The notes beneath the pieces are model-generated. The model was not told the DNA's origin, searched no databases, and worked only from the letters and a program-made list of their open reading frames with translations. A program made the position numbers and the translations under genes. DNA of 64,000 bases, taken from assembly GCA_963667005.1 (NCBI GenBank), contig OY762937.1, positions 3,844,001-3,908,000 of the forward strand. The letters run 5' to 3'. This document shows, in pieces, positions 17,388 to 26,494 of the stretch (positions within the stretch are counted from its first letter, which is position 1; every line of letters begins with the position of its first letter). The DNA comes from G963662605 sp963667005 (GTDB lineage: Bacteria; Bacteroidota; Ignavibacteria; Ignavibacteriales; Ignavibacteriaceae).

Positions 17388-18689
17388 TCAATTTTTCTTT
17401 TCTAATACGACATTCAGGGTGCCGCGCTGATATTCTGGATTTTTAGAATCTAATATTTGATATGTAAAAGAAAAGGACTTAATCAAATTATTATCCTCAA
17501 AAAAAATATAAAGCGGATCCAATTCGAAACTTGTTTTATGTTTAAGTCTGGTAATTTTATAGCTAACATCATAACTATGGCTTTTTTTTATTTTTGGAGA
17601 ACAATCGTCTTTCGATTTTCCATTATTAAAACCTGTGAGATAACCTGAAGGAATATAGTTCGGTCTCATAGATAAAGCAAAATTGTTTTTCAATTTTTGA
17701 GATAATGTCAATGGCTCAGCAGGTATTGTAGGTGACTTGGGTTTTACAGGTAATCCCGCTTTTTCAAACACTTCAAAGCCATCAGGGAGATGCAATGAGA
17801 TATCAATATCGTCTGCTGGCACTCCACCGTCGTTTACTAGGCTCAACTGAATTTTAAAAATTCTTGCTAATAAGTTCTTGTAGTCCCAATAGTCATCAAA
17901 ATAAATTTTCATTCTCTCCAGATATTTTTTATTTTCTTCTTTATAGCGAAAAATATCGTTTTCCGAAAGAAAATAATCGTAGATCAATGGATTAGTCATC
18001 TGCCCTATACTAGATGGAATAAATTTTGAACTCACTACTCTATTTACTTTTTTATCAAGATAAGCTTGCAATTTGGCTATGGCGACATCCGAATTAAATT
18101 TATCTTTTGGCATCAATATTTGGTATTCTTGTCTCAGGAGATTTGCAGCCTGCGTAAACTTTAATTGCAATTTTGGTTTTGCGTTTTCAAGGATAGCAAT
18201 TTTTTCTTTTAACTTTAAAAATTCTTTTTCGTTGCTGTTTTTTAGTTCAGCACGTAGATTATCACTCATTGATTTAGTCAAAATCCCATGTGATTTCGCC
18301 TTGAGTTCCAGTCCAAAATCCGAGGTGATTAATATTGAATTCTGTGTATCACCGCATTCTATAATCGAGGCTATTATTCTGTCATCATTGATGCTTGGAT
18401 CTAGACCCAAATCTATCCAATTCACACGAGGTTCTCTGCTAATAAAGGTGAGTTGACTATTCTTCAACCGTAGCTCATTATTGGCACACTCACGTAGTTT
18501 TCCAACAATCTGTCGACAACGATTCCTGATATCCAAGTCACTATGATGCATCTTTTTTTGGTCTAATTCGGTAAGAACCATAGGACAAATTATCAGTTCA
18601 ACTTCGGAAAAATCAAGCACATTAGTCCAATCAATCTCTGTAAATAATTTATAATGAATAAGTGTGTTAGTGTCTAAGAAACACTTCAT
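17388..18689 (-). CDS. PIN-domain protein with long C-terminal extension
   Basis: Protein of 433 residues. The N-terminal ~150 residues are a PIN nuclease-like domain: LDTNTL with D6, the TELDQKK acidic site, DPSINDDR and LITSDFG supply the expected acidic residues. A short coiled coil (about 155-185) follows, then about 240 residues of unassigned, partly beta-rich sequence. PIN domains cleave RNA and many are toxins, but no antitoxin-size gene is adjacent and the size argues against a simple toxin. The DNA is AT-rich relative to the flanks. AAGGAA precedes the ATG. Function unknown; an accessory or defence role is only inferred from context. Confidence 0.75.
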   Translation of the reverse strand: MKCFLDTNTLIHYKLFTEIDWTNVLDFSEVELIICPMVLTELDQKKMHHSDLDIRNRCRQIVGKLRECANNELRLKNSQLTFISREPRVNWIDLGLDPSINDDRIIASIIECGDTQNSILITSDFGLELKAKSHGILTKSMSDNLRAELKNSNEKEFLKLKEKIAILENAKPKLQLKFTQAANLLRQEYQILMPKDKFNSDVAIAKLQAYLDKKVNRVVSSKFIPSSIGQMTNPLIYDYFLSENDIFRYKEENKKYLERMKIYFDDYWDYKNLLARIFKIQLSLVNDGGVPADDIDISLHLPDGFEVFEKAGLPVKPKSPTIPAEPLTLSQKLKNNFALSMRPNYIPSGYLTGFNNGKSKDDCSPKIKKSHSYDVSYKITRLKHKTSFELDPLYIFFEDNNLIKSFSFTYQILDSKNPEYQRGTLNVVLEKKN

Positions 18690-18770
18690 TTTAATTTCCT
18701 TTTTAATAGAAAAATAAAGTCAATCCAACGTTGGTGATGCATAGCATAATAGTTATGCGGGGTATTTATT

Positions 18771-19670
18771 CTACAAATTTTCTCGAATACGCTTAACAAC
18801 ATGACTTATTAATATCGACTCATAAGATCCCGACCTACAAAGCTGATGCATTGCCATGTATTGGCAATTAGAAAGCATGTGTTTCGCTTTTAACAAAGCA
18901 AAAGTTTTAAAGAAAAAAAGCACTCCTATTAATTCATTATTATTTAACATAGACCAAAACAATTTATATTTATCAATAAAACTCAGAACCATATTTTCCA
19001 TAATTCTCTTGATATCATTTTCATCATCAACAATTAAACGATAATGATATGGATTCAAAATTTTTTCTAGTGAAACTACAATAACGCCATATTTAGGCGT
19101 CGCATACCCACTCATATCATAGCGTTTCTTGAGTTGCTTTGACGCTCTGCTTATATTATTTCTTAATGCAGACAATTTATTTGGTCGCTTGCATTCAAAA
19201 AACAGTGTTTGTCCGGAAGATTTTAAAACTATATCCGCATCTGAAGTCAAATCCAGTTCAAAGCCACTGATATTCAATAATCCCGCCATTAATAACTCAA
19301 ATGCAATATCTCTTGCATGATGAGATCACGTACCCTCATTTTCACTCGACAAACTAGGTGGTCCGCCTAAAACATATTTTAATTTGGGTTTCAGGAAGTT
19401 CAAATTGTTAACACTATGCAAGGTTTTATAAATTTGTATGAATTCATCTATTTCGTAAAGAGAATTCATTACTTGAGGGAAAGCTTCATCCGTTGTTAAT
19501 TTATCTATCCTGTTTTCTTTAAGTGAAGCGACTACTAATTCGATATCTTTTTTATATTTCCCTATTCTTGTCGTTTTATACTCAAGCTCTAAACCAATCA
19601 CCCAATCCGTTGCTTTTTCAAGCTGCTCTTTTATTTCCTCAAACTTATGTGTTTTTAATGAATTGCCCAT
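18771..19670 (-). pseudogene. PD-(D/E)XK nuclease-like gene split by an in-frame TGA
   Basis: Two open frames, 19326-19670 (114 codons) and 18771-19289 (172 codons), are in the same reading frame and separated only by TGA (19326-19328) plus twelve sense codons reading SHHARDIAFELL. Read through, they make one protein of about 299 residues. The second half has D19, then E32 and K34 in ADIVLKSSGQTLFFECKRP (numbering from its own ATG), a PD-(D/E)XK restriction-like signature. A CGA-to-TGA transition would explain the stop. The first half is helical and unassigned. It could be a recent pseudogene or a read-through gene; no selenocysteine signal is seen. Confidence 0.7.
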
Positions 19671-19779
19671 TGAGAATTCTTTTCGACAAACTTACTCTTG
19701 TTTTATAATTATTCAATATTCTATCATAACTTTTATTTGGTGACTTTATAAGTCTTCAAAAATTGAAAAAGTATTTTGC

Positions 19780-20130
19780 GACCAAAAGAATGTATTAATT
19801 CCAGAAAATCCCGCCACGTTTCAGCCCCAGAATAAGAGTTATCGCAAAAGTAGGTTATTTTATAGGCAAGCGCAAGAAAATAACAACAGGCGACGGGCAT
19901 CTCGATGCACCCGCCTCTGGCGGGTTACTCGATGTCCCTCTCTATATAAGGTTAGACTGGATAATATAAGTTATGGGATTTACCCAAGTCCGGGAATGTG
20001 GTTTTGGTTGTGTTCTTTTCGCCCGGTTCCGCAAGCTCCACCGGGGCCCGCCAGCCGGACGGGCAGGGTTACCCGCCTGCATAGCGCAGTCGGGCAGGTT
20101 CAAATTACGTCTCTTCGTGACAATACCACA
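19780..20130. repeat. Gene-free stretch with GC-rich short palindromes
   Basis: No convincing gene. It contains a perfect ACCCGCC/GGCGGGT hairpin (19909-19925), a GCCCG...CGGGC pair (about 20046-20064) and a CCTGC...GCAGG pair just after. An 80-codon open frame on the minus strand runs through these repeats and is rejected. The palindromes resemble those at 45.3-46.15 kb. Confidence 0.55.
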
Positions 20131-20143
20131 TGCGTTTATACCG

Positions 20144-20300
20144 TAGGTATTCAATCCTTGTAGAATAGCATAGACCATACACAATTATTTTCCGGAGGAA
20201 ATATATCTTTTGTGTCACTAAATGGATTTATGATCAGATATATTCCCTACGGGAAATACATCCTTTTTTTGTATCGTGTTCTACAAGGATATAATGCCTA
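20144..20300. repeat. Foldback element (MITE-like)
   Basis: Outer arms 20144-20166 and 20279-20300 are near-perfect inverted repeats built around TTCTACAAGGAT. Inside, a second, weaker pair is formed by the GGAGGAAATATATC stretch (about 20193-20207) and GATATATTCCCTAC (about 20237-20250). No reading frame is present. It is followed by a GCCTATG/CATAGGC palindrome. Non-coding foldback repeat; origin unknown. Confidence 0.55.
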
Positions 20301-20370
20301 TGGCATAGGCCTATGAATTATCGTTACAACAAACACCACCTTGGAAAATTAAGACAAATTCTACCGGACG

Positions 20371-21225
20371 TTATTCAAACAATTCTGCTTTTATGCCAAC
20401 GGTATAATAGCTGATAGAATATGTCATAAATTTATTATACTGATACATCAGGCTGAGGCTGTATCCACGCCAGAAGTACACGCTCATGTCCGCGAGAAGC
20501 TGGAGGCGCTGGGTTTCGTACTGGTTATAGAGAGATAAATTATCAGGATCGAAGAAATAACAACGCTTTCCTGCCATTCCTCCAAACCGTAGCATGTAAG
20601 CAGTCGGACTTCCACCCGTTAAATTTACCTCATCTTTATATTGCACTTTTAACAGAGCAGAGTACAAGCGTCTTCCATCATCAAGGTCGGAATAATACGG
20701 CCTTAGTGTGGCACTCCATTTCGGTCCGAAGTTTTTCTGAAACTTTATTCCCAAATGCTGAACCATGAGATGTTTTATTTTACCACCACCGGCAGTCCCG
20801 GTGAAATTGATCAGGGTATATGATGCCCCCAGGTTCATATCATGCATCGGATAGCTTATTTCAGGATTATAGATATTCGTATTGTCGTTATAGGAATAAT
20901 TGATTTGCTTCGCCGAGTAATCGCCATGTACATATGAATAATTTAAGATGAACAGTGCGTCTGAAAAATTCCTCCTCAGATTAAACTTTCCACTCCATTG
21001 AAGATAGCCGTATTTCGCCGCGTTGATTTTCATATTATCGTAGCCCGCGGTAATGAAGTTATTGCCCGGAAGCTGATGAGAGAAAAATAATGAATACATA
21101 TTGAGAAATTGACCGCTGGTGTATTCACCATGCGTATAATAGGCGGAAGGACTGACATATAAGGAATCGGCTCGTGCAACAGCACTAAAACACAGGACAG
21201 AAAGAGCCACGATAGCTATACGCAT
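20371..21225 (-). CDS. Outer-membrane beta-barrel protein (unknown)
   Basis: 284 residues with a signal peptide (MRIAIVALSVLCFSAVARA). The mature part alternates aromatic and polar residues in about twelve to fourteen short strands, is rich in Tyr, and ends in GIKAELFE, as expected for a barrel inserted in the outer membrane. It resembles YaiO-type barrels in style, but I cannot assign a family. AAGGAGG lies four bases before the ATG. It has no obvious operon partner; the next gene upstream on the same strand is 154 bases away, with a large palindrome between. Confidence 0.7.
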   Translation of the reverse strand: MRIAIVALSVLCFSAVARADSLYVSPSAYYTHGEYTSGQFLNMYSLFFSHQLPGNNFITAGYDNMKINAAKYGYLQWSGKFNLRRNFSDALFILNYSYVHGDYSAKQINYSYNDNTNIYNPEISYPMHDMNLGASYTLINFTGTAGGGKIKHLMVQHLGIKFQKNFGPKWSATLRPYYSDLDDGRRLYSALLKVQYKDEVNLTGGSPTAYMLRFGGMAGKRCYFFDPDNLSLYNQYETQRLQLLADMSVYFWRGYSLSLMYQYNKFMTYSISYYTVGIKAELFE

Positions 21226-21336
21226 AACGCCTCCTTACGGGATATTTCAATTATAACACACACAAAAGAAATCTTGCCTGATTCTTGGAAGGAATATAGT
21301 GAGGGTGGGAGAATAATCAAAGCCGATAAATGAATA

Positions 21337-21370
21337 TTCCTAACCCAAGGGTTAACCCTTGGGTTAGGAA
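21337..21370. repeat. Perfect 34-bp palindrome
   Basis: Every base from 21337 to 21370 pairs with its mirror position; the core is AAGGGTTAACCCTT. It lies eight bases after the stop of the dioxygenase-like gene on the minus strand. As RNA it could fold as a terminator, but it has no T-run and no loop, so a protein-binding site is an alternative. Confidence 0.8.
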
Positions 21371-21378
21371 ATAAAATT

Positions 21379-22263
21379 TCATGCAATGATAAGCGATGTC
21401 ATGGTAAGTGAACCTGCCACAGGTTTGTCGTTGAAGAAAGAAACTTGTTCGTCTTTTTCCTGCAATGCGAGTGTGTACAAGAGCGGCAAGTAATGTTCGG
21501 GTGTCGGTGCCGATAATTTCATTGCAGTTCCTAATGACTGATAATTTATGAGCGATGTATGGTCGTGATTTATAATCAAACTTTTAACTTTGTCGTTAGC
21601 TTCATTCGCCCAATCAAAACCATAACCGATTTCTTCTATCTTATCCCACGCAACCATGCGCAGATTGTGGACAATATTGCCGCTGCCGAGGATCAACACG
21701 CCTTTTTTGCGAAGCCATGAAAGCTCTTTTGCAAGCGCGTAATGCTCTTCAGGTGTACGGTAATAATCCAAACTTAACTGGACCACTGGTATATCGGCCT
21801 TAGGGTAAATATGCCTAACGACACTCCACGTACCGTGATCAAGTCCCCATTTTTCATCGGGACGCACATCTGTCTTCTTTACGTTTTGTGTAACTTCTTT
21901 AGCAAGTTCTGGACTTCCGGGTGCAGGATATTGCACGTTGTATAACTCCTGTGGAAACCCACCGAAGTCATGAATTGTCGGAGGTTCTTTCATCGCGGTT
22001 ACAAATGTCCCGCGAGTTTCCCAATGTGCCGAGATTGCAAGTATCGCGTTAGGCTTCGGTATCGCCTCACCCGCTTTTCTCCATCCTTCAGTAAATTCAT
22101 TTTCCTCAATCGCATTCATGGGACTTCCATGTCCGACAAATAGAACAGGCATTTTATCTGTCGCCCCGAATTTTTCCGTCATCGTAAACAATTCTTTTGT
22201 GTTCATAATTACACCTGCCGCGGAAGCGGCTGCTAATGTTTGTAAAAACTTTCTACGTTTCAT
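21379..22263 (-). CDS. ygiD: LigB/YgiD-type extradiol dioxygenase-like protein
   Basis: 294 residues, related to the DODA/YgiD branch of class III extradiol dioxygenases, which open catechol rings such as DOPA using Fe(II) or Zn. FVGHGSPMNAIEE (H45), AISAHWETRG and WGLDHGTWSV carry the metal and catalytic histidines, and SGNIVHNLR a further conserved histidine. The N-terminus MKRRKFLQTLAAASAAGVIM resembles a twin-arginine signal, so the enzyme may be exported, unlike E. coli YgiD. It is last in a run AraC, SnoaL-like, reductase, dioxygenase. The true substrate is not shown by sequence. Confidence 0.85.
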   Translation of the reverse strand: MKRRKFLQTLAAASAAGVIMNTKELFTMTEKFGATDKMPVLFVGHGSPMNAIEENEFTEGWRKAGEAIPKPNAILAISAHWETRGTFVTAMKEPPTIHDFGGFPQELYNVQYPAPGSPELAKEVTQNVKKTDVRPDEKWGLDHGTWSVVRHIYPKADIPVVQLSLDYYRTPEEHYALAKELSWLRKKGVLILGSGNIVHNLRMVAWDKIEEIGYGFDWANEANDKVKSLIINHDHTSLINYQSLGTAMKLSAPTPEHYLPLLYTLALQEKDEQVSFFNDKPVAGSLTMTSLIIA

Positions 22264-22308
22264 AATACAATGCGGAGATGTATGAGCATCTCCGCACCAA
22301 TTTACTAT

Positions 22309-22941
22309 TTATCTGTTAAATGTGAAACCGACCGATGTGCCATATCCCATACCGTAACCGAGAGAGATATTCAGCATTGCAAGCGGTTCAATGTTTCTAG
22401 ATGCTGCAAGCGGACCCGCGTCAACGGCATCAAATCCTAATGCGGAAACCAAGTCAACAACACTTTTCTTTGCGGCAGCATCATCTCCTGCAACAAAGAC
22501 CGATATTTTAGTACCGTTTACCGAAGGATTCTGAGATGCGTATACTTGAGCAAACACCGTGTTAAAGGCTTTTACTACTTTTACACCCGGAACCAGTTTT
22601 GCGATTTCTTCAGCAGCGGAAGAAGTGAATCCCACCGTTAGACCGCTGAAATCAGCAGCGAGTGCATTCGTCGCATCAATCAGTGTTTTGCCGTTAAGCG
22701 CCGCCTTCAATGCCGGAAGAATTTCTTGTGCGGCACCATATGGCGCTGCAAATAAAACGAGTTCGGCTGCAGAGACTGCATTTTCAATCGTTGCGGCGGA
22801 GGCTCCATTCCCGGCCTCTTTCGCAGCGGCTATAGCATGTGCTTCATTCTTTGCTGAAAAGATAACTTCATATCCTACTTTTGCAGCCCAGCTGCCGATT
22901 GATTTACCAATATTACCAGATCCAATTACTGCGAGTTTCAT
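22309..22941 (-). CDS. NADP-binding reductase of the F420-dependent oxidoreductase type
   Basis: 210 residues with a Rossmann start (MKLAVIGSGNIGKSIGSWAAKVGYEVIFSAK) and the FAAPYGAAQEILP, LIDATNAL and VKAFNT segments typical of the NADPH:F420 oxidoreductase-like family (COG2085). Many members do not use F420 and act on unknown substrates. Unusually Ala-rich. AAGGAA precedes the ATG. It sits 45 bases upstream of the dioxygenase-like gene and probably shares its transcript. Confidence 0.82.
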   Translation of the reverse strand: MKLAVIGSGNIGKSIGSWAAKVGYEVIFSAKNEAHAIAAAKEAGNGASAATIENAVSAAELVLFAAPYGAAQEILPALKAALNGKTLIDATNALAADFSGLTVGFTSSAAEEIAKLVPGVKVVKAFNTVFAQVYASQNPSVNGTKISVFVAGDDAAAKKSVVDLVSALGFDAVDAGPLAASRNIEPLAMLNISLGYGMGYGTSVGFTFNR

Positions 22942-22984
22942 TTTACTATTCCTTTATAAATAATTTTTAAATATTGAGTTGTTA

Positions 22985-23569
22985 TTACTTACCGAGACCA
23001 AGTTGATTCATGTATGTCTGATTGTCCCAAAACAAATGTTCTTCAACCATGACTCCGTCTTTCCAAATTCCGATTGTCGCCATCGGCATTTTGACAGCCT
23101 TACCGGTTGGTTGAATAAATTTTCCATCACCGATGGGCATCGGTTTTGTGAAAGTTCCTTCAAAAACACCAGTGACAGCAGTAAAATTCTTATTTCCGAA
23201 TTTTATAGGATGTTCGGTAATTCTTGTGTCGGGAGCGAAAACAAACATTGACTGCAAATCTTTGATATGCTGTTCAATACCTTGCGTCATATGTCCGTCA
23301 GGCCAGTAAACTATGATATCTTTCGCATGTGATTCGTGTAAGCGTACCCATTGCTGCTTGCTAAAAACCACGAAATCCAGAGTGTCGAATTTTTCGAGGT
23401 ATTGTGCAATAAGTTTATCATTGGCCGTTAATTCTTTAATGACGTTTTTAAGCGAATCAACTTCAGCCTGTTTTTTACCACTGACCTTAGAATGGGATTG
23501 GGCAAGTAAAGAAACTGAAGCGACGAGCAGTATAACTGCGAACATTTTAATTGTCTGTAGAGCTTTCAT
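22985..23569 (-). CDS. Exported SnoaL-like (NTF2-fold) protein
   Basis: 194 residues with signal peptide MKALQTIKMFAVILLVASVSLLAQS. The mature part matches ester-cyclase/SnoaL-like proteins: HESHAKDIIVYWPDGHMTQGIEQHI, FGNKNFTAVTGVFEGTFTKPMP, and IGIWKDGVMVEEHLFWDN. These bind small hydrophobic molecules, and many are annotated cyclases without proof. It lies between the AraC regulator and the reductase on the same strand. Confidence 0.8.
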   Translation of the reverse strand: MKALQTIKMFAVILLVASVSLLAQSHSKVSGKKQAEVDSLKNVIKELTANDKLIAQYLEKFDTLDFVVFSKQQWVRLHESHAKDIIVYWPDGHMTQGIEQHIKDLQSMFVFAPDTRITEHPIKFGNKNFTAVTGVFEGTFTKPMPIGDGKFIQPTGKAVKMPMATIGIWKDGVMVEEHLFWDNQTYMNQLGLGK

Positions 23570-23728
23570 TTTTGTATCCTTTGTTTACATTGTTTTTATT
23601 GAAACATCTGATACAAAAATACATTGCGCAGCGAGGCCGGTGGTAATAGTTATCGGAAGAAGAGTTGTAATTTTCGGTAATCCGGCATAAATCCGGTAAC
23701 AAAGTTAAGAATTAAGCGAAAAACGGAA

Positions 23729-24559
23729 CTATGAAATTATTCGGTGCATTTCCTCGCGAAAATCGGTTGGTGTCATCCCGGTTCTCTTTTTAAAAACGTT
23801 GGTAAAATAGGCTTTTTCGTTATAACCAAGTTCAAAGCCGATTTCTGAAACGCTTAATTCCGAATATATCAGGAGATTTTTGGCTTCGGTCAATTTACGC
23901 GTCTCAATAATTTCAGAAACGCTTTTATGCAAAATTGTCTGACAAATATTGTTCAGATTCCTTGACGACATGAAGAGTTTATCCGCATAAAAATCCACGC
24001 CTTCAGGCCGTTTGAAATTATCTTCCAATATTTTAAGAAAGTTTTTAAAGGTTGTACTTTGGGTTTTTGCAACTACTTCTTCCGGTGCCAATTTTTTTTC
24101 AAACTCTGCCTCTATCATCGCGAAGAGGGCTTTAAGCAGATCGTGCACGATAACCAATTTTGGACTTGATTGCTGCAATTCCCCGGCCATTAACTCGCAT
24201 AGAGTAGTAATCCGTTGAAAGCAAATACTGTCGGAAATTTCAAGATTGGCGTGCTCATGATAAAAGGAATATAACTTGAATGTAGTTTCGGGAATAAAGT
24301 CTGAAGCGAAGCGTATTTGCCACAAACTGCACTTGCCATCATGGAGAAGCGGTTTAACTCTGTGCAGTTTACCTTTAGTAACAAAACTTACGTAGGGCGC
24401 GCAAAATATAGCCGCCTTGAAATCAATAAAATGCTCAAGCCGGCCTTCTATACCGATCAACAACTCTTCAAAATCGTGTATATGAGGTTCGTTCGGCGAT
24501 CCGGCAATTTTTTTTGCATGCTCGGCGTTAATTTTATGTATTTCAAAAGGTAATTTCAT
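23729..24559 (-). CDS. AraC family transcriptional regulator
   Basis: 276 residues. An N-terminal cupin-like sensor (HIHDFEELLIGIEGRLEHFIDFKA) is followed by a C-terminal double helix-turn-helix (about 175-276) with SVSEIGFELGYNEKAYFTNVFKKRTGMTPTDFR, the AraC signature. It is upstream and co-oriented with the SnoaL-like, reductase and dioxygenase-like genes, so it is the likely regulator of that run; the 159-base gap after it can hold their promoter. Confidence 0.88.
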   Translation of the reverse strand: MKLPFEIHKINAEHAKKIAGSPNEPHIHDFEELLIGIEGRLEHFIDFKAAIFCAPYVSFVTKGKLHRVKPLLHDGKCSLWQIRFASDFIPETTFKLYSFYHEHANLEISDSICFQRITTLCELMAGELQQSSPKLVIVHDLLKALFAMIEAEFEKKLAPEEVVAKTQSTTFKNFLKILEDNFKRPEGVDFYADKLFMSSRNLNNICQTILHKSVSEIIETRKLTEAKNLLIYSELSVSEIGFELGYNEKAYFTNVFKKRTGMTPTDFREEMHRIIS

Positions 24560-24623
24560 TTATAAAAATCAAATCAGAAGCGCAACAGCGCATTATCAAA
24601 ACTTACTATCTGCATATGTACAA

Positions 24624-25472
24624 TTAAATCTGATTGCCCTTATAATGCTGCAGTTCAATCACCTGTGTATGTGCGGCGAAGTCGGCGGCTTTTCTACCGT
24701 CTTCCGTTGCCAAAACCATAATAGGCTCAATCCACATGGTTAGAATATTAAGATAAGGCACAATGTTAATAAGGGTTGAGATCAACTGCCGCAAAGCGGA
24801 ACGCCCTTTTGTGCACGGTGTGTTGTCGTCCAAATGAACAACCATCAATCCCATTGCCTTTTTCCCGATACTCTGGCCTCTGCCGAGTCCGTCTTTAATA
24901 AAACTGTATATTCCGGGCACGATCATGAGAAATACACCCAGGATAATAAACCCGATGAATCCTGTACCCATTGGGTTTCTATAGCAATTACCGAATTCAT
25001 CGTACGAATATCGGTTCGATGTTGCCATTACAATTCCGATAACAAGGCAAACGATTGCCGGAATCGCCAGCGCAAAACCGATAAGCCCGTCGAGAAGCAT
25101 CGCAACAAAACGCGAACCCATACTTGCTTTAGGATATACCTGCATACTTCCGGAAGCGGTATATGTAATATTTGGAGACTGCTGTTGGTACTGCTGGAAT
25201 GCTTCTGCTATTACTGCGCCACCGTCAATAGGACAAAAACGAACACCTTCCGGATATTCTGTTCCGCATCGAACGCATTTGGGAATAAGCTTATCTTCGG
25301 TTGTAAGCCGGGCACCGTCGGCATCGCAATATTTTGTGCCGTCAGGATAATGATTTTTACATTTCGGACAAACCGGGTTGATGAGAAATTCATTTTCCAG
25401 ATTCAAGCCACAGCCCGAACAAAATCTGGTCCCCGGTTCAAATGGAGTCTGACATTTAGGACAATTGTACAT
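24624..25472 (-). CDS. Zinc-ribbon and RDD-domain membrane protein
   Basis: 282 residues. Three double-CxxC zinc-ribbon-like units lie in the first ~85 residues (CPKC...CSGC, CPKC...CDAD, CVRC...CPID; some have lost the second pair). Then comes an RDD domain (about 115-270) with MGSRFVAMLLDGLIG, two to four membrane segments and GRGQSIGKKAMGLMVV. RDD proteins are thought to be transport-related; the function is unknown. GAGGA precedes the ATG. Confidence 0.82.
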   Translation of the reverse strand: MYNCPKCQTPFEPGTRFCSGCGLNLENEFLINPVCPKCKNHYPDGTKYCDADGARLTTEDKLIPKCVRCGTEYPEGVRFCPIDGGAVIAEAFQQYQQQSPNITYTASGSMQVYPKASMGSRFVAMLLDGLIGFALAIPAIVCLVIGIVMATSNRYSYDEFGNCYRNPMGTGFIGFIILGVFLMIVPGIYSFIKDGLGRGQSIGKKAMGLMVVHLDDNTPCTKGRSALRQLISTLINIVPYLNILTMWIEPIMVLATEDGRKAADFAAHTQVIELQHYKGNQI

Positions 25473-25702
25473 TGCATCCTCACAGTCTTAAATTTTATCT
25501 GCTCTGTGATTAACGTTTGTGGAACGGAGCCACACAGCGAAAAGTCATTTTCAAATTCGCATGAAAAATATACATTATTGCCGTTATTTCATAATGTCTC
25601 ATCGCGAGGTCATTTCTTATCGTTTTTACCGAATTATTGATAAATAAAAGATTTCCTTATCTTTTAGGAAAGTAATTTTTTTATTAATCCTTTGGGGCTG
25701 TA

Positions 25703-26449
25703 ATGAAATACTTCTTGTTTGTCGCGATTTGCTGCATCAGCATTACCCATTTCGCTTTTGCCGATGATGTCTATCTGAGATCGGGCTATGTTTATAAAAA
25801 TGTTGTTGTTCTCGACACAACAAATTCATGGGTACGATTGCTAAGTAAAGATGATACCACCACTATTAGATTTTCGCAAATCGTGCGTATGGATATAAAA
25901 AAAGCCGATTTAAACGTTAGTAAAGTATTTGAGATATACTCTCAAGAGATCTACAAAGCATATACAGATTCGATAATCGCGCTTTCTGTAATACGCAACA
26001 AACAAAAAGAGGACTCTCTTGCGACACATTTAATAGAGTACAAGAAAATTTTCCCGCTATACAATGAGTTATATGTTGAAGCTGCCGGTGGCGTACCCAA
26101 TGTATTAATGTTTTCGATGGCTTACACAATTCACGACTACTTATCTGCCGGTATATACATGAGCCCAAAGGATAATTTTACCAGCAACTTGTCTGTTGGT
26201 CTTACCTTTGCAATGTTCCTACCGTCAGTTACAGACATCTTCAAACCGCTGATTCACGTTTCATTTGCCAAACAATACGCAAGTGCGGCCCTAGGTGCTT
26301 TAATTCCTATTGGGAGGGGTGTATTTATTATGCCTGATTTCGGAAGTACTCAATACTATCAAGGCTTCCAAAACGATAAAAGCCATGTTGACATCAGACA
26401 GAATTTTTTCTGGTCAATCGGATTCGGCACCGTACTTCCAAAGCTATAA
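25703..26449 (+). CDS. Exported protein of unknown function
   Basis: 248 residues, signal peptide MKYFLFVAICCISITHFAFA. The N-terminal mature part (DDVYLRSGYVYKNVVVLDTTNSWVRLL) looks like a small beta domain seen in secreted proteins of this group. The C-terminal half has amphipathic strands and could be an outer-membrane or periplasmic beta structure. No family recognised. Transcribed divergently from the zinc-ribbon gene. Confidence 0.6.
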   Translation: MKYFLFVAICCISITHFAFADDVYLRSGYVYKNVVVLDTTNSWVRLLSKDDTTTIRFSQIVRMDIKKADLNVSKVFEIYSQEIYKAYTDSIIALSVIRNKQKEDSLATHLIEYKKIFPLYNELYVEAAGGVPNVLMFSMAYTIHDYLSAGIYMSPKDNFTSNLSVGLTFAMFLPSVTDIFKPLIHVSFAKQYASAALGALIPIGRGVFIMPDFGSTQYYQGFQNDKSHVDIRQNFFWSIGFGTVLPKL

Positions 26450-26494
26450 CATGTAGTATGTTTTTCATCTAATCTAACGTTGATATTCAATTAT

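Noticed and set aside
19326..19328. TGA as a selenocysteine or reassigned codon
   Set aside because: Other genes here use TGA as a normal stop, and no stem-loop of the bacterial SECIS kind is evident just after it.
19942..20184. 80-codon leftward frame in the repeat stretch
   Set aside because: It runs through palindromes and into the arm of the foldback element; its sequence is repeat-derived and has no ribosome site.
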